In this document: positions 15,371 through 24,730 of the stretch, piece by piece
Numbering within the stretch: position 1 is the first letter of the stretch
How the letters are laid out: the number at the start of each line of letters is the position of its first letter
Assembly (NCBI GenBank): GCA_937891785.1
Contig: CALAGN010000013.1
Coordinates: forward strand, 1-38,981
Reading direction: 5' to 3'
Length of the DNA: 38,981 bases
Source of the DNA: an uncultured Octadecabacter sp.
GTDB lineage: Bacteria > Pseudomonadota > Alphaproteobacteria > Rhodobacterales > Rhodobacteraceae
Position numbers and translations under genes: made by a program
Notes under the pieces: model-generated
Told to the model about the DNA's origin: nothing
The model's database searches: none
Seen by the model: the letters and a program-made list of their open reading frames with translations, nothing else

Positions 15371-16677
15371 TTCGTGCTTTCCAGCCCCACAGGCTGCCCG
15401 ACGACAACGAAGTGCAGATCGTCAGGCCGCAACAGTTCGGCGGCGACCCGGTTCACGTCATCCAGCGTCACGGCTTCGACAAGGGCATTGCGGTTGATTA
15501 CATAGTCGGGGGGCAGATCTTGCATCTGCATCCCCACAAGAATACCGGCAATCGGCGCGTTTCCATCGAACCGTAACGGATACGCCCCTGTCAGATAGGT
15601 CTTGGCTCCATCCAATTCCTCGGCCGTCACGCCATCAGCCGAAAGGCGCGCCCATTCATCGCGGATCACTGCAATCGTCTCGCCAATCCGGTCATTACCC
15701 GATGCGACCGAGCCAATCATCATTTCCCCATGATCTTTGGGAACAAGATGAGTGTAAACGCCATAGGTCAGCCCACGCTTTTCGCGAACTTCTTGCATCA
15801 GGCGGCTTTCAAAACCACCGCCCCCCAAAATAGTATTCAAGATATAGGCAGCAAAAAAGTCTTCGTCGTCACGCTTGATCCCTTGGTGGCCGAAATAGGC
15901 AACAGACTGGGGCGTTTCAAACGGCACGACCGTTATACCGCCGCCAAGGCCAAAGGGCACATCGGGCGACAAGGGCGCACTGGTTTCAGGCAGGTCGGCC
16001 AGCAGATCGTCAAGCAACGCGCCCAATTCCGCGGCGGTTATATCACCCACGGCACCTACATAAATCCGGTCGCGCGTCACAACATTCTGGTGCGCGGCAA
16101 TCAGGTCTTCGCGGGTCAGTGCACCGACACTTTCAACGGTTCCATTCAACGACGACCCATAGGGATGATCGCGAAACGCCGCCAGATTAAAGGCCGCACT
16201 AGCAAGACGATTGGGGTTCTTTTCATCGCTTGCGATAATTGACAACACCTGCGCACGCACGCGCTCCACGGCGTCATTGTCAAAGGTTGGGTTCACAAGT
16301 GCATCGCGCAACAAAGCCATAGCCTCGCCTCGGTTTTCGCTAAGAACGCGGGCCGATACGGAAAAACTGTCGTCATAAACATCAAATCCAAACGACGCCG
16401 CAAGACCCTCTCGGGTTGCCTGAAAAGTCCGCGCATCCATGTCGCCTGACCCCTCTTCAAGCAGTCCCGTCATCAGATTGACCGCGCCGCGCGCACCTGG
16501 CAAATCAAGGGACGCACCGCCTTTGATCTGTATCTCAAGCGCAAGGAACGGGATTTCATGATCTTCGACCAGCCATGCGTTGATCCCACCGGGCGACGTC
16601 ACTTCACGAATCTCGACTTCGGCATGCGCTGAGGCAGCAAACACGGACAAGGCTGCGGTAAATAGGAAACGGATCAT
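15367..16677 (-). CDS. M16 family peptidase-like protein, non-catalytic partner, exported
   Basis: 436 residues with a signal peptide (residues 1-19, MIRFLFTAALSVFAASAHA). It has the M16 alpha/beta halves, but the zinc motif HxxEH is absent: the corresponding helix reads GAVNLMTGLLEEG. It keeps the substrate-binding Arg/Tyr region of the second half (SRLMQEVREKRGLTYGVY). Such proteins pair with an active M16 subunit, and here the active one is directly upstream with a 4-base overlap (ATGA). The pair should form a periplasmic heterodimeric peptidase acting on peptides; the substrate is unknown. Confidence 0.88.
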   Translation of the reverse strand: MIRFLFTAALSVFAASAHAEVEIREVTSPGGINAWLVEDHEIPFLALEIQIKGGASLDLPGARGAVNLMTGLLEEGSGDMDARTFQATREGLAASFGFDVYDDSFSVSARVLSENRGEAMALLRDALVNPTFDNDAVERVRAQVLSIIASDEKNPNRLASAAFNLAAFRDHPYGSSLNGTVESVGALTREDLIAAHQNVVTRDRIYVGAVGDITAAELGALLDDLLADLPETSAPLSPDVPFGLGGGITVVPFETPQSVAYFGHQGIKRDDEDFFAAYILNTILGGGGFESRLMQEVREKRGLTYGVYTHLVPKDHGEMMIGSVASGNDRIGETIAVIRDEWARLSADGVTAEELDGAKTYLTGAYPLRFDGNAPIAGILVGMQMQDLPPDYVINRNALVEAVTLDDVNRVAAELLRPDDLHFVVVGQPVGLESTN

Positions 16678-18011
16678 TGGGCTAATGCCTCGCGGTTGGG
16701 AACGATCCAGCCCGTGACGGACTGGCGGCGATCAAGAACTTGGGTGGCGATGGCGATGATATCTTCGGCAGTCACAGCCTGCAAAATTTCGGGCCAGTCC
16801 TGCACGTCCTGCACGGTCAGCCCCTGCGTCAGGGCCGCCCCATAGCGGTTTGCGATCCCCTCGACATTGTCGCGAGCGTAAACCTCGGCAGCACGAAACT
16901 GCGTCCGGATACGCTCAAGCTGTTCAGGGTCCACACCACGCTCAAGGAAAGCAGCAACGGCGGCGTCCATCGCATCTTCAGCCGCTTGCAGTGACACGCC
17001 CGTAGCAGGAACTACGGTCATGCTAAACGTCGTGTCATCAAGGCTGCTGCCATCATATCCCGCGCCCGTGTAAACCGCGATTTGACTATCAAATTGCAAC
17101 GCTTCGCCCAGCACCGACGTAAAAGACGACCCGCCAAGAATATCGGCCAGATAGACTAATGCAGCGGCATCTTCCTGCGCACCGTTGTCACGTTCAGGGG
17201 CAAGATATGTCCGCGACACATAGGCCTGGGAAACGCGCGGATCTTCGTAGATCAGACGGCGTTCTGCGCTTTGTGGAGGCTCTTGCGGGCGCAACCGCGT
17301 GGGCAGATCAGGTTCGGCGGGAATCGCACCATAGTACTGTTCAGCCAGCGCAAGCACCTCATCGGGCCGCACATCACCTGCCACAACAAGAATCGCGTTA
17401 TTGGGTGAATAGTAAAGATCATAGAACCCAAGCGCGTCTTCAAGGCTCAGGTCTTCCATTTCGTGACGCCAACCGATGATCGGAACGCCGTAGCGGTGGT
17501 TCAGGTATTGGGACGCACGCAATTGCTCGCCTGCCAATGACCCGGGATTATTGTCGGTGCGTTGCGCGCGCTCTTCAAGGATCACATTACGCTCGGTTGC
17601 GATATCGGCCTCCGTGATCATAAGATTGTTCATACGGTCGCTTTCCATCCGCATCATCAATTCAAGACGATCCGCAGCAATCCGCTGATAGTAGGCGGTG
17701 TAATCATAACTAGTGAACGCGTTGTCGCGCCCGCCATTTGCAGCGACGGCTGTCGAAAACTCGCCGCTTTCCATGTTTTCCGTCGCTTTGAATAACAGGT
17801 GTTCCAGAAAGTGCGCCACGCCAGACGCGCCCACAGGTTCGTCCGCCGATCCGATTCGATACCAGACCATATGAACAACGACAGGGGCGCGGTGGTCTTC
17901 GATCACGACAACGTCCATGCCATTATCAAGCGCGTAGGTCGTGACATCTTGGGCAGAAATCGCAGTGGTGCCAGCAAGCAAGGCAAAGACGGCAGTTATC
18001 GCACGCAACAT
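16674..18011 (-). CDS. M16 family zinc metallopeptidase, catalytic subunit, exported
   Basis: 445 residues from ATG 18011 (AAAGGA 8 bases upstream; a TTG two codons earlier is not needed). Signal peptide at residues 1-20. The zinc site HFLEH is at residues 67-71, and the third ligand lies in VILEER near residue 146. GxxDNAFTSYDYTAYY after the motif is typical of the pitrilysin/processing-peptidase group. It would cleave peptides in the periplasm together with the inactive subunit encoded next. Confidence 0.92.
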   Translation of the reverse strand: MLRAITAVFALLAGTTAISAQDVTTYALDNGMDVVVIEDHRAPVVVHMVWYRIGSADEPVGASGVAHFLEHLLFKATENMESGEFSTAVAANGGRDNAFTSYDYTAYYQRIAADRLELMMRMESDRMNNLMITEADIATERNVILEERAQRTDNNPGSLAGEQLRASQYLNHRYGVPIIGWRHEMEDLSLEDALGFYDLYYSPNNAILVVAGDVRPDEVLALAEQYYGAIPAEPDLPTRLRPQEPPQSAERRLIYEDPRVSQAYVSRTYLAPERDNGAQEDAAALVYLADILGGSSFTSVLGEALQFDSQIAVYTGAGYDGSSLDDTTFSMTVVPATGVSLQAAEDAMDAAVAAFLERGVDPEQLERIRTQFRAAEVYARDNVEGIANRYGAALTQGLTVQDVQDWPEILQAVTAEDIIAIATQVLDRRQSVTGWIVPNREALAQ

Positions 18012-18094
18012 CGGCAAATCCTTTGAATAGGTTGCTCTTAACCTACGCTGGATCGCGCGGGCTTCAAGCAGACAAACGTAGATGTGAGGATGCG

Positions 18095-18607
18095 TTAGGG
18101 CGCGGGTGGAGCGGTCGGCGTTGCAACACCCAAATTGCGAAAGCGCGTCAGCTCGGCATAAGCATCAAGCGCCTGCCTCGCGTAGGCTTGAAAATAACGA
18201 TCCTGCCCACCAAACCCCAGAAAACTGATCCGCGTGCGGCGGTTGCGAAACGCTTCGTCTTCGGATGCCAGCGTGGCACGGATATTGGGATCTGCCCCAT
18301 AACGGCTGGCGCGGGTCACAAGGGCCGCGTCAGATGTCGGAATACCACCGGCAAACGCTTCACTTTCGCTGCCACCAAGGGCTGCGATTGCAACACCACC
18401 AGGATTCGGATCACTCAAGTTTGTGCCGCCCGGCGTGGGTGCAGGAAGGGCGGAAATGCTCTCGGGCACAGTCAGCGGGTTAACCGGCAGAACCGAAAAC
18501 TCATCAGGTCCGCCGCCGCTACTACGCATATCGCGCAAGCTCCTATCACCGCCAGCACAGGCGGAAAGTGTCAAAATAGCAGCTGTTGCAAGGAACATCG
18601 CACGCAT
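18095..18607 (-). CDS. DUF3035 lipoprotein, BamF-like
   Basis: 170 residues. The N-terminus is a lipoprotein signal with lipobox LSAC (Cys17), so the mature protein is lipid-anchored, probably in the outer membrane. GAGG precedes the ATG. The body is low in helix-forming segments and rich in Pro, Gly and Ala, with PDEFSVLPVNPLTVPE near the mature N-terminus and RRTRISFLGFGGQDRYFQAY near the end. I assign DUF3035; in alphaproteobacteria this family has been connected with the outer-membrane BAM complex as BamF, a link I give with moderate certainty. It lies directly after lspA, the enzyme that processes lipoproteins. Confidence 0.75.
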   Translation of the reverse strand: MRAMFLATAAILTLSACAGGDRSLRDMRSSGGGPDEFSVLPVNPLTVPESISALPAPTPGGTNLSDPNPGGVAIAALGGSESEAFAGGIPTSDAALVTRASRYGADPNIRATLASEDEAFRNRRTRISFLGFGGQDRYFQAYARQALDAYAELTRFRNLGVATPTAPPAP

Positions 18608-18676
18608 ATCGCGAACCTCTTTTCCGGTTTCCCCGTTTGTTTAACGCAGCTTGGCGGCAACGTCACGGGTCTTGTT

Positions 18677-19144
18677 CTAAGCCGACTTTTTAGAATCGCC
18701 TGTGAATGCCACAAGGCCCATCGCACCAACAAAAATCGCGATATCCGCGACATTAAACGCATAGGGGTTTTCGATACCACAACAGGACATATTCAGGAAA
18801 TCGGCTACCCAGCCGTAAATGATCCGGTCAACCACATTGCCGAGCGCGCCACCCACCAGCAACCCGGCGGAGATATAGGCCCATTTGCCAACTTTTTCCT
18901 TGCTTACCCAGTATAGGACCAGCGCAGAAATCACGATAGCAATACCAATCAGCACCCAGCGCATATCAGCATCCGCAAACAACCCGAAATTCACGCCACG
19001 GTTCTTCGCCATGCGCAAATTCAAGAATGGCGGCAGGAGGTCAATCGACAGCCGCGTTTGCAGGTCAAGTGGATAAAGCACGATGTATTTGGTTACCTGA
19101 TCCAACAGGAAAACCCAAAACCCCGCCCAAAATGTCAGCCGCAT
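18677..19144 (-). CDS. lspA: Lipoprotein signal peptidase (signal peptidase II)
   Basis: 155 residues, four hydrophobic helices. Conserved blocks: DQVTKYIV near the N-terminus, NRGVNFGLF, GNVVDRIIYGWVADF and FNVADIAIFVG. The catalytic aspartates are Asp115 and Asp134. It cleaves the signal peptide of diacylglyceryl-modified prolipoproteins in the inner membrane. AAAGGA lies upstream of ATG 19144. In the operon, purH is upstream and the DUF3035 lipoprotein gene, one likely substrate, is downstream. Confidence 0.95.
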   Translation of the reverse strand: MRLTFWAGFWVFLLDQVTKYIVLYPLDLQTRLSIDLLPPFLNLRMAKNRGVNFGLFADADMRWVLIGIAIVISALVLYWVSKEKVGKWAYISAGLLVGGALGNVVDRIIYGWVADFLNMSCCGIENPYAFNVADIAIFVGAMGLVAFTGDSKKSA

Positions 19145-19182
19145 GGCACGTCCTTTCGTGTCACCCCCAAAATTGGCAGCGA

Positions 19183-20772
19183 TTAATGCCTAAAGTGGCG
19201 CATACCCGTAAATACCATGGCCAACCCGGCCTCGTCGGCGGCGGCGATCACGTCATCGTCGCGCATCGACCCACCGGGTTGAATAACCGCGGTCGCGCCC
19301 GCTTCGGCTGCGGTCAACAAACCGTCCGAGAATGGAAAAAATGCATCAGAAGCCACAACCGACCCGTGGGTCAGCGGGACGGGCAGGCCCATTGCTTCGG
19401 CCATGTCTTGGGCCTTGCGCGCAGCGATGCGTGTGCTGTCAACGCGGCTCATCTGGCCTGCGCCCACGCCGACGGTCGCACCGTCTTTGACGTAAATGAT
19501 TGCGTTGGATTTTACGTGTTTCGCCACGGTCCATGCAAACAACAGATCGGCCATTTCAGCATCTGTCGGCTGCTTCTTGGTCACGACTTTCAGGTCACTC
19601 ATGGACAATCGTCCTGTGTCTTTGTCCTGCACCAACAGCCCGCCAGACACCTGCTTATAGGCGAGCCCTTGCATCGTCGGATCAGCCAGACCGTTCGTGA
19701 TCAACAGGCGCAAATTCTTTTTCGCAGCAAACACCGCGCGGGCGTCATCATCGGCTGCAGGCGCAATCACAACTTCGGTGAATATCTGCGCAATTTCTTC
19801 GGCAGTTGCCCCATCAAGTGGCTGGTTCAGCGCGATAATTCCGCCAAACGCACTGGTGCGATCACAATCAAACGCGCGGGTATATGCGTCTTTCAGTGTC
19901 GCGCCACGGGCCACTCCGCATGGGTTCGCGTGCTTGATAATCGCCACCACGGGGCCATCGGCGGGGGTAAATTCACTGACCAGTTCAAACGCTGCATCGG
20001 TGTCGTTAATGTTGTTATAAGACAGTTCTTTGCCCTGCACTTGCTGCGCAGTTGCCACGCCAGCACGGTCCGACCCATCCAGATAGAACGCCGCACGCTG
20101 ATGCGGGTTTTCGCCATACCGCAAAGTCTGCGCGAGGGTCCCCGCAAAGGCACGGCGGCGCGGCGTTTGCACGCCTATCGCATCGGCCATCCAAGTGGAC
20201 ACCGCCGCATCATAGGCAGCCGTACGAGCATAGGCAGCCTGCGCCAGTTTCTTGCGGAGTTTCGGGCAGGTCGCACCATTGTGCTGCGCCATATCGCCCA
20301 GCAATTTGCCATAATCTTCGACATCAACGACCACGGTCACGAAGGTATGATTCTTTGCCGCAGCACGGATCATCGCAGGACCGCCGATGTCTATGTTTTT
20401 GATGCAGGTGTCATAGTCAGCACCCGCCGCGACGGTTGCTTCAAACGGATAGAGGTTCACGACCAGCAAGTCGATCGGGCCAATCGCGTGCTGCTCCATC
20501 GCCGCAATATGATCGGCATTGTCGCGCAACGCCAACAAACCGCCATGCACCGCCGGATGCAGCGTTTTGACACGCCCGTCCATCATTTCGGGAAAGCCTG
20601 TAACATCAGCCACATCGCGCACCGGCAGGCCGGCCTCTCGCAGGGCTTTCGCACTTCCGCCTGTGGACAGCAACTCAACGCCGTAGCCATGCAATGCCTT
20701 TGCCAGATCAATCAGGCCGGTCTTGTCTGACACGGAAAGAAGTGCGCGGCGCACGGGTTGCATGTCGGTCAT
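19183..20772 (-). CDS. purH: Bifunctional AICAR transformylase / IMP cyclohydrolase
   Basis: 529 residues, normal full length. It catalyses the last two steps of IMP synthesis. The N-terminal IMP cyclohydrolase part starts [18 protein letters not shown] and has [15 protein letters not shown] and [17 protein letters not shown]. The transformylase part has [31 protein letters not shown] and [11 protein letters not shown] (the catalytic Lys-His region), and ends with [15 protein letters not shown] lies 8 bases before the ATG. It begins 11 bases after the heparinase-like gene, so both are in one transcript with rsmB. Confidence 0.97.
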   Translation of the reverse strand: MTDMQPVRRALLSVSDKTGLIDLAKALHGYGVELLSTGGSAKALREAGLPVRDVADVTGFPEMMDGRVKTLHPAVHGGLLALRDNADHIAAMEQHAIGPIDLLVVNLYPFEATVAAGADYDTCIKNIDIGGPAMIRAAAKNHTFVTVVVDVEDYGKLLGDMAQHNGATCPKLRKKLAQAAYARTAAYDAAVSTWMADAIGVQTPRRRAFAGTLAQTLRYGENPHQRAAFYLDGSDRAGVATAQQVQGKELSYNNINDTDAAFELVSEFTPADGPVVAIIKHANPCGVARGATLKDAYTRAFDCDRTSAFGGIIALNQPLDGATAEEIAQIFTEVVIAPAADDDARAVFAAKKNLRLLITNGLADPTMQGLAYKQVSGGLLVQDKDTGRLSMSDLKVVTKKQPTDAEMADLLFAWTVAKHVKSNAIIYVKDGATVGVGAGQMSRVDSTRIAARKAQDMAEAMGLPVPLTHGSVVASDAFFPFSDGLLTAAEAGATAVIQPGGSMRDDDVIAAADEAGLAMVFTGMRHFRH

Positions 20773-20783
20773 ATCACGGCCCC

Positions 20784-22553
20784 TCAGGCATTTTTAGCTA
20801 TGTCCGTCAGGTGCGCGTCAAAATCCTCGATTCCGACATCGCGCTGGGCGGTCGGCGTATCTTGGGCCTTGGCCAACGACCAGCGGACGCGCGTCGCATA
20901 TGACATTGCGCGGCCAGTTAAAACCACCTGTTGTGTCGCACGTGGCTTTAATCGCCCATTTTCAAGATAAACTGAAGGCTCCAGCGTCATTTCGGCGCTG
21001 CCATCTTGGCGGAATACCCAGATCTCGCCGCTTTTCAGGGCAAGGCTAATCGCGCCACCGCCCAGATCAACCGACGCCTCGACCTCGGGGTGAAGATGAA
21101 ACCGGACGGCATAAGCGATGCCCTGCAGGGCCTCGGCATCAAGGGCGCGGCTGAACGCAGCCTCATCCGCTGGCGTCAGGGTCGTCAACAGGTCTTCGCC
21201 AGCAATCGCGCGCCCGTCAAAGGCCATATCAATGGTGCGGGCATGGGTCAGTCCGTGGGTATGGCGATAGCCATCATGGGCCAGTTCAAGCCGCATTCCA
21301 TCGCTAATTGTGCTTGGGACGCAGTGCACATCCTCGGGCACTTCAGCCAGCAATTCACCGCGTAGCGATGCGCCTCGGCTGGGCGGGTCCAAGCGTGACG
21401 ACGAATACCCCTCAATTGCGAGGGTTGAGTGGCTGGGTGTCGCGCGTCCTGCCCTGCGCCATTCCTCGCCAAAACTGGCGCCCGAACCGCAGTTGACGAT
21501 CAATGGACGCCGCCCAGATGTCAGATCGAACGCAAGTGTTGATGCATGGCCGTCGAACGACGCCGCGCCAACTGGCGGCGTGCTGGCGTCAACGATCAAT
21601 GTCGTGCGGCTCGCGGAAAGTCGCGTATAGCCCATATGCAGGCCCTCGCTGGGGCTGTGTTTTGTCTCGGCGGCGGCAAGCGCGTGATCCAATCGCCCCT
21701 CGAGCCCGCGCCCGCCGCCGTGAAACCGCGCAAGTCCGCCGTCAGCGTGGCGCAAGGCGCGCAATGTCGGCACAATCCGCGCCTGTGCGGACAACAACGT
21801 TTCCGGGACATCGCGCCCGGCTTGGGCCAATGACTGCGCGGCCCAAGTCAACAAGGTTAACACCTCAAGAAGTTCCTCGGGATTGCGCGTGGCAATGCCA
21901 CCCTCGACGTCCACCTCGACCTTGCAGTCATGAGCAAGGGCGCGCACAGCCGGATCAACGTATTGCTCCATCCCGGCAAGGGACAAGCCCGCATAGATCA
22001 TGCCTGTCAAAGCCTCAAAGCGGGGCAATCCGCTGCGGGCTGACTTCCAACGCCGCGCAAGAAAAATCGTCTGGCGCGCAAGGCTACGGTAATATGCATC
22101 GGTAAAGGCGCGGTCCTGCCCACGCATCAAAAAGAATCCGTGATTAATCCAGCGAATAAGCCTGCGGCCCGTCATATCCGGCGTCCAGCCCGGCCCCGCG
22201 CCATTGCCATACCGCGCAATCCAATCCGCAACCCATGCCTGGCCTGTGTCGCGCGCCTTGGCATCGCCGACAGCGGCCAAGTCATCCAGCCAGACACAGC
22301 CCTGCACAACATTCGCAACCCGAGGGTCGCTGGGGACAGCATCCCAAATTGATGTATTCTTGGCCTCGACCAATTGACCGGCAAATAGAAAATTGCCAGC
22401 CATCAGCTGGCGCCCGCGCGCATAGTAGCCAATCGTGCGCGGCTCGGGCTGCGACACAAAACCTGTTGCCGGACGCGCACGCGCAGCAAGCCGTGCATGC
22501 CAGCGGTCCATCCAACGGGCGTTAAAGGCCCGCAATGATTGCGAATGTGTCAA
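20784..22553 (-). CDS. Heparinase II/III family protein
   Basis: 589 residues from a TTG codon; the next in-frame start is ATG 22508, so the N-terminus is uncertain. The N-terminal half is alpha-helical ([20 protein letters not shown], then [13 protein letters not shown] and [12 protein letters not shown]). The C-terminal half is the beta-sandwich Heparinase II/III-like domain ([46 protein letters not shown]). Family members are polysaccharide lyases, but this chromosomal version has no signal peptide and is encoded between rsmB and purH, as I recall for many Rhodobacterales. A role in handling a glycan is unproven. Confidence 0.83.
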   Translation of the reverse strand: MTHSQSLRAFNARWMDRWHARLAARARPATGFVSQPEPRTIGYYARGRQLMAGNFLFAGQLVEAKNTSIWDAVPSDPRVANVVQGCVWLDDLAAVGDAKARDTGQAWVADWIARYGNGAGPGWTPDMTGRRLIRWINHGFFLMRGQDRAFTDAYYRSLARQTIFLARRWKSARSGLPRFEALTGMIYAGLSLAGMEQYVDPAVRALAHDCKVEVDVEGGIATRNPEELLEVLTLLTWAAQSLAQAGRDVPETLLSAQARIVPTLRALRHADGGLARFHGGGRGLEGRLDHALAAAETKHSPSEGLHMGYTRLSASRTTLIVDASTPPVGAASFDGHASTLAFDLTSGRRPLIVNCGSGASFGEEWRRAGRATPSHSTLAIEGYSSSRLDPPSRGASLRGELLAEVPEDVHCVPSTISDGMRLELAHDGYRHTHGLTHARTIDMAFDGRAIAGEDLLTTLTPADEAAFSRALDAEALQGIAYAVRFHLHPEVEASVDLGGGAISLALKSGEIWVFRQDGSAEMTLEPSVYLENGRLKPRATQQVVLTGRAMSYATRVRWSLAKAQDTPTAQRDVGIEDFDAHLTDIAKNA

Positions 22554-22625
22554 GTCTATGCTGCCTCTGGTCGTGCTTTGCGCATCTTAAGGTTAGCGGC
22601 AGCATACCGCGCTAGGGGATTCGTG

Positions 22626-23900
22626 TCACGCAGGCTTTCGCAACACGGCGATATAGAACCCGTCCATGCCACCTTGATCGGCCCAGTAGTCGGGTCGCAG
22701 GCGCAAACCACCTTCCTGCGTGCGCCATGCAGGATCAATGCCCGCGACAGTCAGGGCATCCGAATCGACACTTAACCCATCATGGCGCGCCAATGCCTCG
22801 TCTACCTGCACCTCGCCCTCATCTGGCAGCAAGGAGCAGGTGCAAAATACAAGCCGCCCACCCGGTTTCAAAAGGGAGAGCGCATGATCAATCATCCGGC
22901 TTTGCTGTTCGATCAGCGCGCCAAATTCCGATCCATCCTTAGCGTGGGGCAGATCAGGATGTCGGCGAATCGTTCCCGTCGCAGAGCAGGGCGCATCAAG
23001 CAAGACAGCGTCAAACCCATCGCTTTCATAAGAAAAAGCATCGGAAACAACGATCTCGGCGCTTAGCCCTACACGTTTCAAGTTCTCATCAACCCGCGTC
23101 ATACGGCCAGCCGAGGCATCAACGGCCACAACTTGGGCACCAGCGGCCGCAAGTTGCATCGTCTTGCCACCCGGCGCTGCGCACAGATCAAGAACGACCT
23201 CGCCTTGTTGGGGTGCCAGTACCATGACCGGAATGGCTGCGGCTGCATCCTGCACCCACCAGTCGCCGGTATCATATCCGGCAAGGGCCGTAACCTGCCC
23301 CGCATCTGCCAAGCGCACCGAACCGGTCGGCAGAACAATGCCGCCCACGGCATCCGCAACGGCCTGTGGGTCACCTTTGGCGGTCAAATCAAGCGGGGCG
23401 CCGGCAAAATGCGCCGCCTCCATCGCGATCACCACATCACGACCATATGCATCGCTTAGCGGGCCACGCAGCCATCCGGGCAAACGCGGAATGGCCAGTT
23501 TTTCCCAGCCTTCGGGGCCGTCAGCGGCGACTTTGCGCATGATCGCATTAACCAGCCCCTTCATCGACGATGTGCGTTTGTCTCGCGCAACCATTTCGAC
23601 GCAGGCATTCACAACGCCATGCGCCGCAGCACCGCCCGCAATTTCCACCGTCCCAAGGCGCAGCACGTTTCGCACCGTCAGCGGCGGCGTCTTTTGCAAA
23701 AATCGGCCCAGCATCCGGTCCGCGCGGTTCATCCCGCGCAGGGTTTCCAGCGCAAGGCGCTGTGCACGGGCACGATCTTCGGGAGCAAGGTGTTGCAAGG
23801 CACCCGCGCCAATCAATTCCGGCAGCAGTTTGCCCTCGCCTGTGACCTGATCAATCAGGTGCAGGGCGGCACGACGCGGGGCAAGGCCTTGCTGACTCAT
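22626..23900 (-). CDS. rsmB: 16S rRNA m5C methyltransferase RsmB
   Basis: 424 residues. It methylates a cytosine in 16S rRNA (C967 in E. coli) using S-adenosylmethionine. The N-terminal NusB-like helical domain (about 1-140) carries RRAALHLIDQV and VNAIMRKV. The C-terminal Rossmann methyltransferase has LDLCAAPGGKTMQLA, the DAPCSATGTIRRHPD motif and the catalytic Cys in CTCSLLPDEG. GAGGA precedes ATG 23900. First gene of the minus-strand run down to 15367 and divergent from the SdhAF4-like gene, with 67 bases between them. Confidence 0.95.
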   Translation of the reverse strand: MSQQGLAPRRAALHLIDQVTGEGKLLPELIGAGALQHLAPEDRARAQRLALETLRGMNRADRMLGRFLQKTPPLTVRNVLRLGTVEIAGGAAAHGVVNACVEMVARDKRTSSMKGLVNAIMRKVAADGPEGWEKLAIPRLPGWLRGPLSDAYGRDVVIAMEAAHFAGAPLDLTAKGDPQAVADAVGGIVLPTGSVRLADAGQVTALAGYDTGDWWVQDAAAAIPVMVLAPQQGEVVLDLCAAPGGKTMQLAAAGAQVVAVDASAGRMTRVDENLKRVGLSAEIVVSDAFSYESDGFDAVLLDAPCSATGTIRRHPDLPHAKDGSEFGALIEQQSRMIDHALSLLKPGGRLVFCTCSLLPDEGEVQVDEALARHDGLSVDSDALTVAGIDPAWRTQEGGLRLRPDYWADQGGMDGFYIAVLRKPA

Positions 23901-23967
23901 GGGGTGTCCTCTTGTTCAAAGCTGGCTGTGCCGTATATCACAAGGATCAGAGCCACAAGGAAGCGAC

Positions 23968-24147
23968 ATGACCAACGATACACCAAAAAAACTGCCTGCT
24001 GCGGCCCTGCGCGCCCTTGAAGAGGCCCAAGCCCGCCGCAAGGCGACCAAAGATGACCCCTTGCCGACCGAACTTGGCGGACGCGACGGGCCCGAGCCTG
24101 TGCGTTTTGGCGATTGGGAAAAAAAGGGTATCGCCGTCGATTTTTAG
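23968..24147 (+). CDS. DUF1674 protein, SdhAF4-like succinate dehydrogenase assembly factor
   Basis: 59 residues from ATG 23968, with AAGGAAG just upstream; the longer frame from 23899 lacks a site. The C-terminus (ELGGRDGPEPVRFGDWEKKG, then IAVDF) is the signature of the DUF1674/SDHAF4 family. In mitochondria and bacteria these small proteins bind flavinylated SdhA and help assemble complex II. No sdh gene is nearby, so it is unlinked from its presumed target. The N-terminal half is helical and charged (ALRALEEAQARRKATKDD). Confidence 0.85.
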   Translation: MTNDTPKKLPAAALRALEEAQARRKATKDDPLPTELGGRDGPEPVRFGDWEKKGIAVDF

Positions 24148-24150
24148 CGG

Positions 24151-24516
24151 TCAGCGCAGATTGAACGTCGCGCGGTCACCTGCGCCACGATCCACGGTAA
24201 AGCGGATTTTTTCGCCGCCCCGCACTTCGACCAACTGACAGTTGTAGGGAATGGGCGTCCCGCTCCAGTCCATCTCGCGGCAGAAATACCCGTCCCGCCA
24301 CGTCCAGCTACCGGACACGTCCCAGCCACTTGCGCGACCCAAGATTGTTCCGTCAGGGCGCACATCCAAAGAGATACCAAGCAACCCAAGACGTAATTCG
24401 CGCCCGTCTAACAGCGCGACAAAACGGTCGCGGTCGGTGACCACCTCAAACGCCTGCGCGGCGGCAGGTATGGACAGTGATGTGGCCGTGATCAAAGCAA
24501 ATACAATCTTGCGCAT
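24151..24516 (-). CDS. Small secreted protein, unknown function
   Basis: 121 residues from ATG 24516, preceded by GAGGGACAG; the open frame up to 24651 is not supported by a signal. Residues 1-22 are a signal peptide (MRKIVFALI..., ending PAAAQA). The mature part appears beta-rich, with two Cys (YFCREMD, YNCQLVE) that may form a disulphide and conserved-looking WSGTPIPYNCQLVEVRGG. Similar proteins in this order sometimes carry the name dihydrodipicolinate reductase, but nothing here resembles DapB. It is convergent with the SdhAF4-like gene, 3 bases apart. Confidence 0.75.
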   Translation of the reverse strand: MRKIVFALITATSLSIPAAAQAFEVVTDRDRFVALLDGRELRLGLLGISLDVRPDGTILGRASGWDVSGSWTWRDGYFCREMDWSGTPIPYNCQLVEVRGGEKIRFTVDRGAGDRATFNLR

Positions 24517-24730
24517 CTGTCCCTCGCAATTTGTCTTTCGAGTTCTACGCTGGAAAGATGCATATGGTTCACTTTTTGGCGGGCAGTCCACGCCCAGAAA
24601 ATATCGGGAACCGATGGATAGGCGGAGCGACCGATTTGAGCAGGATGACAAGCCGGTCGGCTAGCACTAGAACCCTATCAAGACCTATAATCGATCCGGC
24701 GAGGCTCCGGGCACACAGGAGTTATGACCA
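24517..24730. other. 214-base divergent intergenic region
   Basis: It separates the secreted-protein gene (minus) from the GH4 gene (plus). It should hold both promoters. I find no clear repeat, terminator or operator. AGGAG lies at 24717-24721 for the GH4 start. Confidence 0.4.

Noticed and set aside
19027-20730. 567-codon open frame on plus, opposite purH
   Set aside because: It is the antisense shadow of purH and lspA. Its composition (Arg/Gly/His/Cys-rich) is not protein-like, while purH is certain.
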